This document shows, piece by piece, positions 46,293 to 55,866 of a DNA stretch of 64,000 nt (positions are counted from its first letter, which is position 1; each line of letters starts with the position of its first letter). Under the pieces are notes generated by a model. That model was not told where the DNA came from. It worked only from the letters and a program-made list of their open reading frames with translations, and made no database searches. The stretch lies in assembly GCA_963721725.1 (NCBI GenBank), contig CAVRLX010000003.1, positions 1 to 64,000 on the forward strand. The letters are read 5' to 3'. Source of the stretch: RI-153 sp963721725. GTDB lineage: Bacteria; Chloroflexota; Anaerolineae; Caldilineales; Caldilineaceae. The translations under genes and the position numbers were made by a program.

Positions 46293-46427
46293 ATGAATAG
46301 TCTATCGACATCGACTCGTTTCGCATTACCCTATCCTTGCACCCCCTGTTGTTGTTGTCCTTGTATGATCGCGTACCTTGGTATCCAAAACGGCAGCCTT
46401 CACCACGAGGGCTGCCGTTCTTTTTAA
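46293..46427 (+). CDS. Cys-rich leader peptide, 44 residues
   Basis: The ATG at 46293 has AAGGAG nine bases upstream. The peptide contains PYPCTPCCCCPCM, with Cys at 16, 19-22 and 24 and a last one at 41. Codons 19-22 are four consecutive TGT. The stop TAA (46425-46427) lies in the T run of the terminator hairpin. It has no similarity to a known protein family and looks like a regulatory leader. A TGT microsatellite giving a chance ORF is the alternative. Confidence 0.55.
   Translation: MNSLSTSTRFALPYPCTPCCCCPCMIAYLGIQNGSLHHEGCRSF
46389..46425 (+). terminator. Intrinsic terminator in the leader of the molybdoenzyme gene
   Basis: AACGGCAGCC (46389-46398) pairs with GGCTGCCGTT (46410-46419), followed by C and five T. 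It lies between the upstream dehydrogenase and the molybdoenzyme. It could simply end the former, or act as a conditional attenuator for the latter. Confidence 0.85.
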
Positions 46428-46486
46428 CGCTAGATTTTCGTTATTCAACGCTGAATACCTATGAATACATCAAAGGAGATCATTTC

Positions 46487-47514
46487 ATGAGCCACACACT
46501 ACACACAGTCACCGAACACCCCTTTAACGCCGCAACCCCGCTGCCAGCCCTGGAGCAAGCGGTGACACCTACGTCCCTTTTTTATGTACGTAACCATTTT
46601 GAGATGCCAGAGGTAGAGATAAGCAGTTTTCAACTCCACATTAACGGGGATGTTTCCCAGCCGTTGTCGCTCCGCCTCGATGAAATCCAGGCACTGCCCG
46701 CGCGCACGATCCGCGTGGCCCTGGAATGTGCGGGCAATGCGCGCATCTACATGACACCCAAACCCGCGGGCACGCCCTGGGACATGGGCGCCATCAGCGC
46801 CGCCGACTGGACAGGTACCCCCCTGGCGGCCGTATTGGAGCGGGCAGGCATTGGGGACGACGCTGTGGAAGCGCTCTTTGTGGGGGCAGATGCTGGCTCT
46901 GCCGGGGGGAAGGATATTCGCTATGAGCGCAGCCTGCCGCTCAGTGTGGCCCTGCACCCGGATACACTGCTGGTCTGGGCCATGAACGGCGAGCCGCTGA
47001 CGCCCTTGCACGGATATCCATTGCGGCTGCTGGTACCTGGCTGGTATGGCATGGCCGCAGTCAAATGGCTGCAACAGATCCGGCTGATTACGCGCCCCTT
47101 TGATGGCTACTTTCAGACCTATCAGTACGTCTATTGGGACGACGATTACGCCCCCGATGGCGAACCCCTTTCCAAAATGCAGGTGCGCGCCTTGATCCAC
47201 ACTCCCGCCAATCAGGCCGAAGTGCATGGCTCGGTCAACGTGGAAGGTGTGGCCTGGACGGGCACAGGGCAGGTCGTGCGCGTGGAGATCTCCACCGATG
47301 CCGAAGAGTGGAAGGATGCAGACCTCGACGCCCAGAGCGCGCCATACACGCTTCAAGCCTGGCGCTACACTTGGCAGCCGTCCGCCGCCGGTGACTACAC
47401 GATCCGCGGCGCGCCACCGATTCCCACGGCAACACACAACCCCTGGCCCATCGTTCCAACCGCCTGGGCTATGGCAACAACGCCGCCCACGCGGTGGAGA
47501 TTACCGTGACCTAG
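46487..47514 (+). CDS. Sulfite-oxidase-family molybdopterin enzyme (one frameshift near the end)
   Basis: About 342 residues from the ATG at 46487, behind AAAGGAGA. The N-terminal Moco-binding domain has FYVRNHFEMPEV, VALECAGNAR (the Cys that ligates molybdenum), WTGTPLAAVLERAG and GEPLTPLHGYPLRLLVPGWYG. The C-terminal Ig-like dimerisation domain (VHGSVNVEGVAWTGTGQVVR) completes it. The frame slips near 47415 (one C missing), and the real end RLGYGNNAAHAVEITVT stops at 47512-47514. No heme domain and no Tat signal are evident. The reaction may be sulfite oxidation or a related reductase reaction. A possible Cys-rich attenuator precedes it. Confidence 0.87.
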
Positions 47515-47559
47515 ACGGTGGGAAGCGAGGTGCAATTCAACTTGGAGGCAGGGAGTCAG

Positions 47560-47623
47560 CATTCCGGGAATGGAGCAGGGGATGGTCCTCGACACGGGGC
47601 CGTTGTCCTCGATTCCCGGAATG
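47560..47623 (+). terminator. Inverted repeat after the molybdoenzyme gene
   Basis: CATTCCGGGAAT (47560-47571) pairs with ATTCCCGGAATG (47612-47623) around a 40-nt spacer that can form smaller hairpins. There is no clear T run. Confidence 0.5.
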
Positions 47624-47660
47624 TTCGCCCAATCTGAATTAGACCCTAGCGCGGCTAATA

Positions 47661-47689
47661 TTGATCGGCAACTCTTCCTGATCTACAAT
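47661..47689 (+). promoter_or_regulatory. Probable promoter of the gene at 47730
   Basis: TTGATC (47661-47666) and TACAAT (47684-47689) are 17 bp apart, 40 bp before the ATG; GAGGAGA lies between. Confidence 0.55.
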
Positions 47690-47729
47690 CAACGAAGGTT
47701 CCCAATCCCAACCCACAGAGGAGATCCCA

Positions 47730-49586
47730 ATGTCTTTTTCGATGCAGGCAACGGCGCGCGCCCCCATTCCTGAGTGGGCGCTGCGCCAACGCCACTTAAT
47801 CGCCGTGATGAACGAGGCCGCGCCGCTCTATCAAGCGCGCTATGCCCGCGCCGACGGCACTTTTATCTGGCGCGAGGAATGGCCGGGCATGGACGGCTCG
47901 GATGACGCCTATGAGAGCTATCACAACTGGCCGCTTTTTTACGCGCTGGGCGGTGCAACCGATCTACACGAACGCAGCCGCTTTTTGTGGGATGCCATCA
48001 CCCGCCAGTTTACCAATTACGGGCAGGTCTGGCGCGAGTTCGATGGCTACTATGATTGGATGCACCACGGCGAATCGAGTATCTATTTTTACTACTTTGG
48101 CCTGGCCGATCCCCAGCGCCAGCAGGACAGGGCGCGGGCGTTGCGCTTTGCCAGTTTCTACATGGACGAAGAACTGGATCTGACCCATCCTGAGCTGGCC
48201 CATGTACGCAAGCAGACTCCGGGCAATTGGGACGCCGAAAAGCGCATGATCCGCTCGCCCATTACCGGCAGCCGCGGCCCTCGCTTCGAGAACACAGCCG
48301 CCGATTGGGCCACGCACCGCTGGGTGCTGCGCGAATATCCCGTGCCTTTTGACGATCTAGACATCCCCACACAGATGGAGCCGTGGCAGCGCGGCGAGAC
48401 TGTGCCCAAAGCCGAGTGGAATGATGACGCTGTTTTCGCCAAAATTCTCGATGCTATCAACGAGCGTATGATGCGCTGTGACGTGCCGCTCAACCTGACC
48501 AGCACGAGTCTGATCACCAATGCTTTTCTCTACACCGGCGACGACCGCTATCGCCGCTGGGTGGTGGATTATCTGGAAGCGTGGGCGGATCGGATCCAGC
48601 GCAACGGTGGCATCTGCCCGGATAACGTGGGGCCGAATGGGGAAATCGGCGAAACCCTGGGCGGCAAATGGTGGGGCGGCTATTACGGCTGGCGCTGGCC
48701 CCACGGCTTTATGACCATCATCGAGCCGTTGACCATTGCCGCCATGAACGCTGTGCTGCTCACCGGCGACATGGGCTATCTCGACATCCCGCGTGGGCAA
48801 TTGGATTATCTGATCGGGCTGGGCCGCGAAGAGGATGGGCGGCTGTTGGTTCCCTATCGCCGCACCGACGAGGGCTGGACGGCATGGCGACCCATGGAGC
48901 CAAAGCACGCTTCGCAGATCTGGTACATGTCGCAAGATCCGCGCGACAAAGCGCGTGTGGATGCGCTGCCCGAAACCCGTACCGACTGGCTCCATGTGAA
49001 GCCAGGGCGCTCCAAAGGCGATGATCTGCATTTTGGCCCCTGGTATTGCTACATCGACGGGCGCAACCCCGACTATCCGCGCCGCATTTTGGAGGAGCAA
49101 TACGCCGAGGCGTTGCGGCGCATGGACAAGATGCGCGCCGACACCGGCAACCCCGAAGATTGGGACGTGCATCACTGGCAAGATGTGAACCCGGTTCACA
49201 CCGAGGGACTGATTCAACTGACCTGTGGCGGGCCGCAGATTATCTATCACGGCGGACTGCTGCATGTGCGCCTGCGCTATTTTGACGCGCTGGAACGTCG
49301 CCCTGGCTTGCCCGCCGACGTGGCGGCGCTGGTCCCCGCGCTGGATGCGGAAAGCACCACGGTGCAGTTGATCAACACCAATCCCAGCCACGAACGGCGG
49401 TTGATTGTGCAGGCTGGGGCCTTTGGCGAACACACCTTTACAACGGCGGAGAATCTGGAAAGTGGAGATATGCAACCGATTGATGGCAAAACGTTCGAGG
49501 TGACATTGCCGCCCGGTCGCAGTCTACACCTGAAGCTAGGCATGAATCGTTATGCCAACACGCCGAGCTACGCGCAGCCGGTGTAG
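47730..49586 (+). CDS. Large soluble protein of unknown function, alpha/alpha-toroid-like
   Basis: 618 residues, intact, with GAGGAGA upstream and its own promoter. No signal peptide is visible. The sequence is rich in Trp/Tyr/Asp and His (ESYHNWPLFYALGGA, YYDWMHHGESSIYFYYFGLA, GGYYGWRWPHGFMTI, WDVHHWQDVNPVHTEGLIQL), as in (alpha/alpha)-barrel glycan-active enzymes. The last ~100 residues look like a beta-sandwich (TTVQLINTNPSHERRLIVQA). I do not recognise the family. A glycoside hydrolase or lyase acting on small glycans is a reasonable guess but not shown. Confidence 0.7.
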   Translation: MSFSMQATARAPIPEWALRQRHLIAVMNEAAPLYQARYARADGTFIWREEWPGMDGSDDAYESYHNWPLFYALGGATDLHERSRFLWDAITRQFTNYGQVWREFDGYYDWMHHGESSIYFYYFGLADPQRQQDRARALRFASFYMDEELDLTHPELAHVRKQTPGNWDAEKRMIRSPITGSRGPRFENTAADWATHRWVLREYPVPFDDLDIPTQMEPWQRGETVPKAEWNDDAVFAKILDAINERMMRCDVPLNLTSTSLITNAFLYTGDDRYRRWVVDYLEAWADRIQRNGGICPDNVGPNGEIGETLGGKWWGGYYGWRWPHGFMTIIEPLTIAAMNAVLLTGDMGYLDIPRGQLDYLIGLGREEDGRLLVPYRRTDEGWTAWRPMEPKHASQIWYMSQDPRDKARVDALPETRTDWLHVKPGRSKGDDLHFGPWYCYIDGRNPDYPRRILEEQYAEALRRMDKMRADTGNPEDWDVHHWQDVNPVHTEGLIQLTCGGPQIIYHGGLLHVRLRYFDALERRPGLPADVAALVPALDAESTTVQLINTNPSHERRLIVQAGAFGEHTFTTAENLESGDMQPIDGKTFEVTLPPGRSLHLKLGMNRYANTPSYAQPV

Positions 49587-49621
49587 GGCGGCAGACGAAA
49601 GACCGAAGACGAAAGACCGAA

Positions 49622-49684
49622 GACGAAAGACGAGGGTTTAGGCTCCTGCCGCCTTGACAGGAACCTAAACCCTCGTCTTTCGTC
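49622..49684. terminator. Long hairpin between convergent genes
   Basis: GACGAAAGACGAGGGTTTAG (from 49622) pairs with 49658-49684 over about 27 bp. Two extra copies of GACGAAAGACCGAA lie just upstream (49594-49621). Confidence 0.7.
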
Positions 49685-49707
49685 CTCTGCATCACAGGTT
49701 CCGTGGA

Positions 49708-50625
49708 TCAACTCTTGCGCATCGACTTTGGCAGCACACGATGTTCCAGGCCCGGGGCGATGGTGCGCTCGGTGGCGTCCCAGTGCAGGGGCAGGCGTGG
49801 CGGATGATCGCCAGCGCGAAAGAGACGGCTGAGCAGGACAATCGCTGTGGAAATGTAGGCGAAGCTGCCGGTGAGCCAGATCATGCCGCCACTGATCATC
49901 TGATCTTGGATGGGCGAAAGCGCAATCATCGGCCACTGGCTGGCATAGCCCGCATAGATAGGGCTGGATTGAAAAGCAAGCGTGATGCCAGTCACCATGT
50001 TGGGCACTTCGCCGCCCAAGATTACATAGACGAAGGCCATGCCCGCAGGCAACGCCCGATGCAGGCGCGGGCCAGTTCCCAGCAGATGCCACCAAAAGAG
50101 TAGATAGGTGAGAAAGAAAATCCAGAGAGCCACGCCATAGATCCACGCGCTGTGCATGAGCCAACCCACTGTCTGCGGATCATGCCAGATCAGGAAAACG
50201 CTTACGGTGCCCAGCCAGATCAGCGCCGGGCGGGTGAGTAGCCGCACCCATTGACGGCGGGTGCCAGGCCGCACCACCCCGCGCGTCACTTGGCGGCGCA
50301 CAGCGGCGGGCAGTCCCCACACGATGAGATGAAATGGACAGCCCAACCAGAGCAAAGGCGGGGCAATAATGCCCAACAGAATTTGTTGGGCAACACGTGC
50401 AGCCAGGAGTTCGGTTTGCAATGGGTAGAGTGGCGAGAGCATGGCAAGCGTCACCGCGCCCAGCCCGGCGGCAAAGCTCCCCAGCCGCGCTGGCGTGGCA
50501 AGTCCCGGCTGGGCACGGCGCATCTGCGACCAGCCCAGCGCATAGAGCACGGCCACCCCAAGCACGACCAAAAGCGTCAGCGGCCGCCACGGCCAGCCCA
50601 TTACCCAAAGGATGTGAATGTCCAT
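49708..50625 (-). CDS. CtaG-type cytochrome c oxidase assembly protein
   Basis: 305 residues from the ATG at 50625 (MDIHILWVMGWPWRP). The frame continues further upstream, but that part is encoded by a family A repeat and is spurious. Seven or so membrane helices are visible (LTLLVVLGVAVLYALGW, VAQQILLGIIAPPLLWLG, ALIWLGTVSVFLIWHDP, ALWIFFLTYLLFWWHLLG). The caa3_CtaG family motif region is around AQQILLG and MISGGMIWLTGS. It is predicted to help assemble copper-containing terminal oxidase. No oxidase genes are in this window. Confidence 0.85.
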   Translation of the reverse strand: MDIHILWVMGWPWRPLTLLVVLGVAVLYALGWSQMRRAQPGLATPARLGSFAAGLGAVTLAMLSPLYPLQTELLAARVAQQILLGIIAPPLLWLGCPFHLIVWGLPAAVRRQVTRGVVRPGTRRQWVRLLTRPALIWLGTVSVFLIWHDPQTVGWLMHSAWIYGVALWIFFLTYLLFWWHLLGTGPRLHRALPAGMAFVYVILGGEVPNMVTGITLAFQSSPIYAGYASQWPMIALSPIQDQMISGGMIWLTGSFAYISTAIVLLSRLFRAGDHPPRLPLHWDATERTIAPGLEHRVLPKSMRKS

Positions 50626-50969
50626 AGAAGGTTGGATCAACGGAGAAAGCTGTAGCGCGACACAACAAGCTGGGAGTATATATACCGTTGACCAAGCGTG
50701 CCTGTCCAATCGCTTCCCAAGCAGGTAGATAGAACCTATCCAGGTCCAGGGTGCGACGCACTCGCCACGCAGAATTTCTAGCCTGCGCTTGTCCTGGCGA
50801 GTGCGTCGCACCCTGAACAATTACGATAGAAAGCAGAGGGGAAGGATGGGGCAGATTTCTGCGCATCTTTGAGAAGCATGGGAAATCACGATAGGCATCC
50901 CCTTTCTGCCCTTTGCGCTTCTGCACCTTTGCACCTTTGCGTTAAAATCTCTGCGGTTTGCTATGGGCG
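50626..50969. other. Intergenic region with repeat A5 and a CTTTGCG phrase
   Basis: This gap between two minus-strand genes holds a family A element (50733-50826). At 50906-50955 there is a CTTTGCG...CACCTTTGCGTTAAAATCT stretch of the kind seen at 43395 and 34110. No gene is recognised. Confidence 0.5.
50733..50826. repeat. MITE-like palindrome, family A copy 5
   Basis: Left arm AGGGTGCGACGCACTCGCCA (50748-50767) and its complement at 50795-50814; the outer left end is ACCTATCCAGGTCC. The centre (CGCAGAATTTCTAGCCTGCG) resembles copies 2 and 3. Confidence 0.8.
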
Positions 50970-51877
50970 CTATACAAAGGCGAGGAGCAAAGTCAGCGTG
51001 ACAAGGCTGGCGAGGGTGGAAAAAAGCACAGTGGTGATCACAAAATCGGGGAGCAGTTTGTGTTCCAGAGCGATGATCGAGGCCAGCACGGCGGCGGGCA
51101 TCCCGGCCTGCAAGATCCCAGCGCTGCGTTCCAGGCCGGTCAGCCCAAAGGGGATTACCAGCAAATAGGCGATGAGCGGGCCGCCGAGTAGACGGATGGC
51201 GCTGGCGATCAGGACATCTTTGGTGAAAACCACGTTGCGCGTGTTGGCAAGTTGCACACCCAACGTCACCAACATGGTGGGGACCATAGCATTGGCGAGC
51301 AACGTAGTGCTGCGCGAGAAAAGAGGGGCAGGTCAACGCCGCTCACGTTGACCAACAGCGCGGGGACCAATGCCAGCAGCGCCGGTGTTTTGAAGACGGC
51401 TAAGATTGCGCCCAAGCCACCGCCCCGATGCCAGGTGGCGGCGGCAACGCCGATGATAAATGCCACCACAGTGATGGAGAGAAAATAGAGCGTAGCCACT
51501 ACCATGGCATCTTTGCCCAGATGAAACTCGATGATGGGCAGGCCAAAGTTGCCCACGTTGCCAAAGACGGCTACCACCACATACGCGCCCACCATCTCGG
51601 CAGAGCGGCGCAGCAGCGTTGCCACGCCAAAACCCAACAAGGCCACAGCCACATGGACCAGGACAATATAGGCGACCATTTGTACAGTTTTACGCACATC
51701 CACCTCGGCCACACTGAGCAGGTTAAAGACAAACGACGGCACGAGAATGAAATAGGCGAAGCGGGTGAGCGTGCGCGATTCTAGCCCCAGACGGTTGCTG
51801 GCAACGTAGCCAATCATCACCAGCGTAAAGACGGGAACAACAATGTTGATGAAAATTTCGGCAAGTTGAAGGATCAC
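50970..51877 (-). CDS. AEC-family (auxin efflux carrier-type) transporter (one frameshift)
   Basis: About 302 residues from a GTG at 51877 (the start is uncertain). Around ten helices in two repeats: IFINIVVPVFTLVMIGYVAS, LTRFAYFILVPSFVFNLLSV, VAVFGNVGNFGLPII (the family's conserved Asn/Gly/Pro), MLVTLGVQLANTR and AGILQAGMPAAVLASIIA. The frame slips near 51310 by a one-base deletion. Such carriers export or import organic acids, e.g. malate or malonate, or amino-acid derivatives. The substrate is unknown. It is isolated from both neighbours. Confidence 0.85.
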
Positions 51878-52118
51878 AGTGGCAGCTTTCAGGATGGACG
51901 GCGGACGACCGACTACGCAATTTGCAACTCGCAATTCGTCGCAGTATACGCCTTTTCCCGGACCCTGCACAAAGATCAGCCGTGGACAATGGCCTTTTTC
52001 TTGCCTAAAGCCAAGATACCGCCTACAATCCAGTGGGGGAATGCTTCCTATAGGGGAAGCCTTTCGCGCTATGCTGAGTGGAATCTGATTTAACAGTTGA
52101 TATAGATGGGAAAGATAG

Positions 52119-53822
52119 ATGACTGACAAGAACCCTGAAGAGACCCCTGGCGAGGAGAACGCGCCGCTGGATTTTATCCGTGAGATTGTGGCCGAAGATG
52201 TGCGTACAGGCCGCTTTGGCGGGCGCGTGCAGACACGTTTTCCGCCCGAACCCAATGGCTATCTGCACATTGGGCACGCCAAGGCCATTTACCAGGATTT
52301 TAGCGTGGCCGAGGATTTCAACGGCATTTGCAACCTGCGCTTCGATGATACCAACCCGGTGAAGGAAGAGCAGGAGTATGTGGATGCCCAGATCCGCGAT
52401 CTGCGCTGGCTTGGCTATGAACCGGCCAACATCCTTTATACCTCGGACTATTTCGACCAACTTTACGCCTGGGCACAGCAGTTGATCCGCCAAGGTGACG
52501 CCTATGTGGACGATCTCAGCGCCGACGAAATGCGCGACTATCGTGGCACGCTCACCGAGCCGGGCAGAGAAAGTCCGTATCGCAATCGCTCGGTTGAGGA
52601 AAATCTCGATCTCCTGGAACGCATGAAAAGCGGCGAATTTCCCGACGGCGAGAAGGTGCTGCGGGCCAAGATCGATATGACGTCAGGCAATATCAACCTG
52701 CGCGACCCCGTGATGTATCGCATTCGGCACGCCGAACACCAACGCACAGGCAACACGTGGTGCATCTATCCCATGTATGATTGGGCGCACGGACAGAGCG
52801 ATGCAATTGAAGGGGTGACACACTCGCTGTGTACGCTGGAATATGAAGATCACCGCCCGCTCTATGATTGGTATCTTGACCGGCTGGAAGCGGATCTGCA
52901 CCCGCGGCAGATCGAGTTTGCCCGCTTGGTGTTGACCTATACGATTGTCAGCAAGCGCAAGCTGATTCGGCTGGTGGAGGAGGGCCATGTCAGCGGCTGG
53001 GACGATCCGCGTATGCCCACGCTGGCCGGGATGCGCCGACGTGGCGTGCCTGCCCAGGCCATCCGCGAGTTTTGCAAAGATATTAATGTGGCGAAAACCA
53101 ACAGTGTTGTGGAACTGCAATTGTTGGAATTTCACATTCGGCAGGCGCTCAACGCCACGGCACTGCGCCGTATGGGGGTCATCGATCCCATCAAGGTGGT
53201 GATTACCAACTGGCCGGCGGGCGAAGTCGAAATGCGCGAAGCCGTCAACAACCCCGAAGACGAGCGCGCTGGTACGCGTCAGGTTCCCTTTTCCGGTGAG
53301 CTTTACATTGAGCGCGAGGACTTTATGGAAGTGCCGGAGAAGAAGTTCTATCGCCTTTCGCCGGGAACCGAAGTGCGGCTGCGCTGGGGCTACTTCGTCA
53401 CCTGCACCGACGTGATCAAAAATGAGAGTGGCGAGATCGTGGAGATCCACTGCACCTATGATCCCGAAACAGGTGGCGGGCAGGCCCCGGATGGCCGCCG
53501 TCCGAAAGCGACCATTCACTGGGTGAGCGCGGCCCATGCGGTAGATGCCCAAGTGCGCGTCTATGACAATCTCTTTGCCGTGGAGTCCCCAGACGATACG
53601 CCCAACGGCGAGGATTTTACGGCAAACCTCACGCCCAATTCGTTACAAATTGCCCACGCCAAAGTGGAGCCAAGTGTCCGCGATCTGCCCACCGGCGAGA
53701 CGATTCAGTTCGAGCGCAAGGGTTACTATGTTCTTGACGCCGATTCGACGCCGCAGAAACTGATTTTCAACTTTACGGTTGGTCTGCGCGATGCTTGGAG
53801 CCGGATTCAAAATCGCAAGTGA
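52119..53822 (+). CDS. glnS: Glutaminyl-tRNA synthetase
   Basis: 567 residues, intact; GGGAAAG precedes the ATG. The class I signature HIGH is at 50-53 in PPEPNGYLHIGHAKAI, and the KMSKS-like site is VSKRKL in TYTIVSKRKLIRLV. GlnRS-specific features include FDDTNPVKEEQEYV, CIYPMYDWAHGQSDAIEGVT and the C-terminal anticodon-binding beta barrels (RLSPGTEVRLRWGYFV, GRRPKATIHWVSAAHAVDAQ). It charges tRNA-Gln directly. It is preceded by a promoter-sized gap and followed by a terminator, so it is monocistronic. Confidence 0.96.
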   Translation: MTDKNPEETPGEENAPLDFIREIVAEDVRTGRFGGRVQTRFPPEPNGYLHIGHAKAIYQDFSVAEDFNGICNLRFDDTNPVKEEQEYVDAQIRDLRWLGYEPANILYTSDYFDQLYAWAQQLIRQGDAYVDDLSADEMRDYRGTLTEPGRESPYRNRSVEENLDLLERMKSGEFPDGEKVLRAKIDMTSGNINLRDPVMYRIRHAEHQRTGNTWCIYPMYDWAHGQSDAIEGVTHSLCTLEYEDHRPLYDWYLDRLEADLHPRQIEFARLVLTYTIVSKRKLIRLVEEGHVSGWDDPRMPTLAGMRRRGVPAQAIREFCKDINVAKTNSVVELQLLEFHIRQALNATALRRMGVIDPIKVVITNWPAGEVEMREAVNNPEDERAGTRQVPFSGELYIEREDFMEVPEKKFYRLSPGTEVRLRWGYFVTCTDVIKNESGEIVEIHCTYDPETGGGQAPDGRRPKATIHWVSAAHAVDAQVRVYDNLFAVESPDDTPNGEDFTANLTPNSLQIAHAKVEPSVRDLPTGETIQFERKGYYVLDADSTPQKLIFNFTVGLRDAWSRIQNRK

Positions 53823-53854
53823 GCGGCGGAGATTTAGAGCCGCAGATTCCAGAA

Positions 53855-53914
53855 GATTCAAATCACGAAGGGGCACGAAAATCGCTCGTGCCCCTTCGTG
53901 ATCTTGGTCGAATC
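53855..53914 (+). terminator. Long hairpin terminator after glnS
   Basis: GATTCAAATCACGAAGGGGC (from 53855) pairs with 53886-53914 around a short A-rich loop, with a small bulge. Confidence 0.75.
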
Positions 53915-54100
53915 CGTTCTGTTCAGCGTTCAAAAATCTGCAAAGGTGTGCGGCTGGTCAGATGGCAACTAATGCCCTTAGCCAAATCTAAAAAAGAGTA
54001 ACAAGGGGTCTATATCCCATTAGGAAAAATGCGTGGATAGAATCGTTCGTGCTACAATGGGCTGTAATTTTCTTCCTCTTTAGCATGGTAAGGACGTTCA

Positions 54101-55782
<1,682 letters not shown>

Positions 55783-55792
55783 GCTTTGCCAT

Positions 55793-55844
55793 AAGCGATT
55801 GGCAATGGAGAATCATGCAAACTTCCCGATTGCCAATCGCTTTT
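55793..55844 (+). terminator. Hairpin terminator after ettA
   Basis: AAGCGATTGGCAAT (55793-55806) pairs with ATTGCCAATCGCTT, ending in TTTT at 55844. Confidence 0.8.
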
Positions 55845-55866
55845 ATCTGGTTTTGGAGAGTAAACT

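Larger units (their letters stand above)
46256..46430 (+). promoter_or_regulatory. Putative cysteine-responsive leader-peptide attenuator
   Basis: A possible -10 (TATTAT, 46256-46261) is followed by a short ORF (46293-46427) with a run of Cys codons. An intrinsic terminator (46389-46425) overlaps the ORF's 3' end. The sulfite-oxidase-family gene starts 60 nt after the leader's stop. This is the layout of amino-acid attenuators: when charged Cys-tRNA is scarce, ribosomes would stall on the Cys run and change the folding of the terminator. No clear antiterminator pairing was found by eye. Confidence 0.55.

Noticed and set aside
48357..49475. A 372-codon minus-strand frame opposite the gene at 47730
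   Set aside because: The plus strand has the promoter, the ribosome site and a longer intact frame; the antisense frame shows no domain.
50626..50820. N-terminal extension of the CtaG gene to 50820
   Set aside because: The added residues are translated from a family A repeat; the same peptide words appear wherever the repeat is read in that frame.
10346..50826. Repeated palindromes considered as CRISPR repeats
   Set aside because: Copies are thousands of bases apart, in both orientations, without regular spacers or cas genes.
50821..51336. A 171-codon minus-strand frame over the 3' half of the AEC gene
   Set aside because: The neighbouring frame carries the transporter helices; this one has no membrane pattern or motif.
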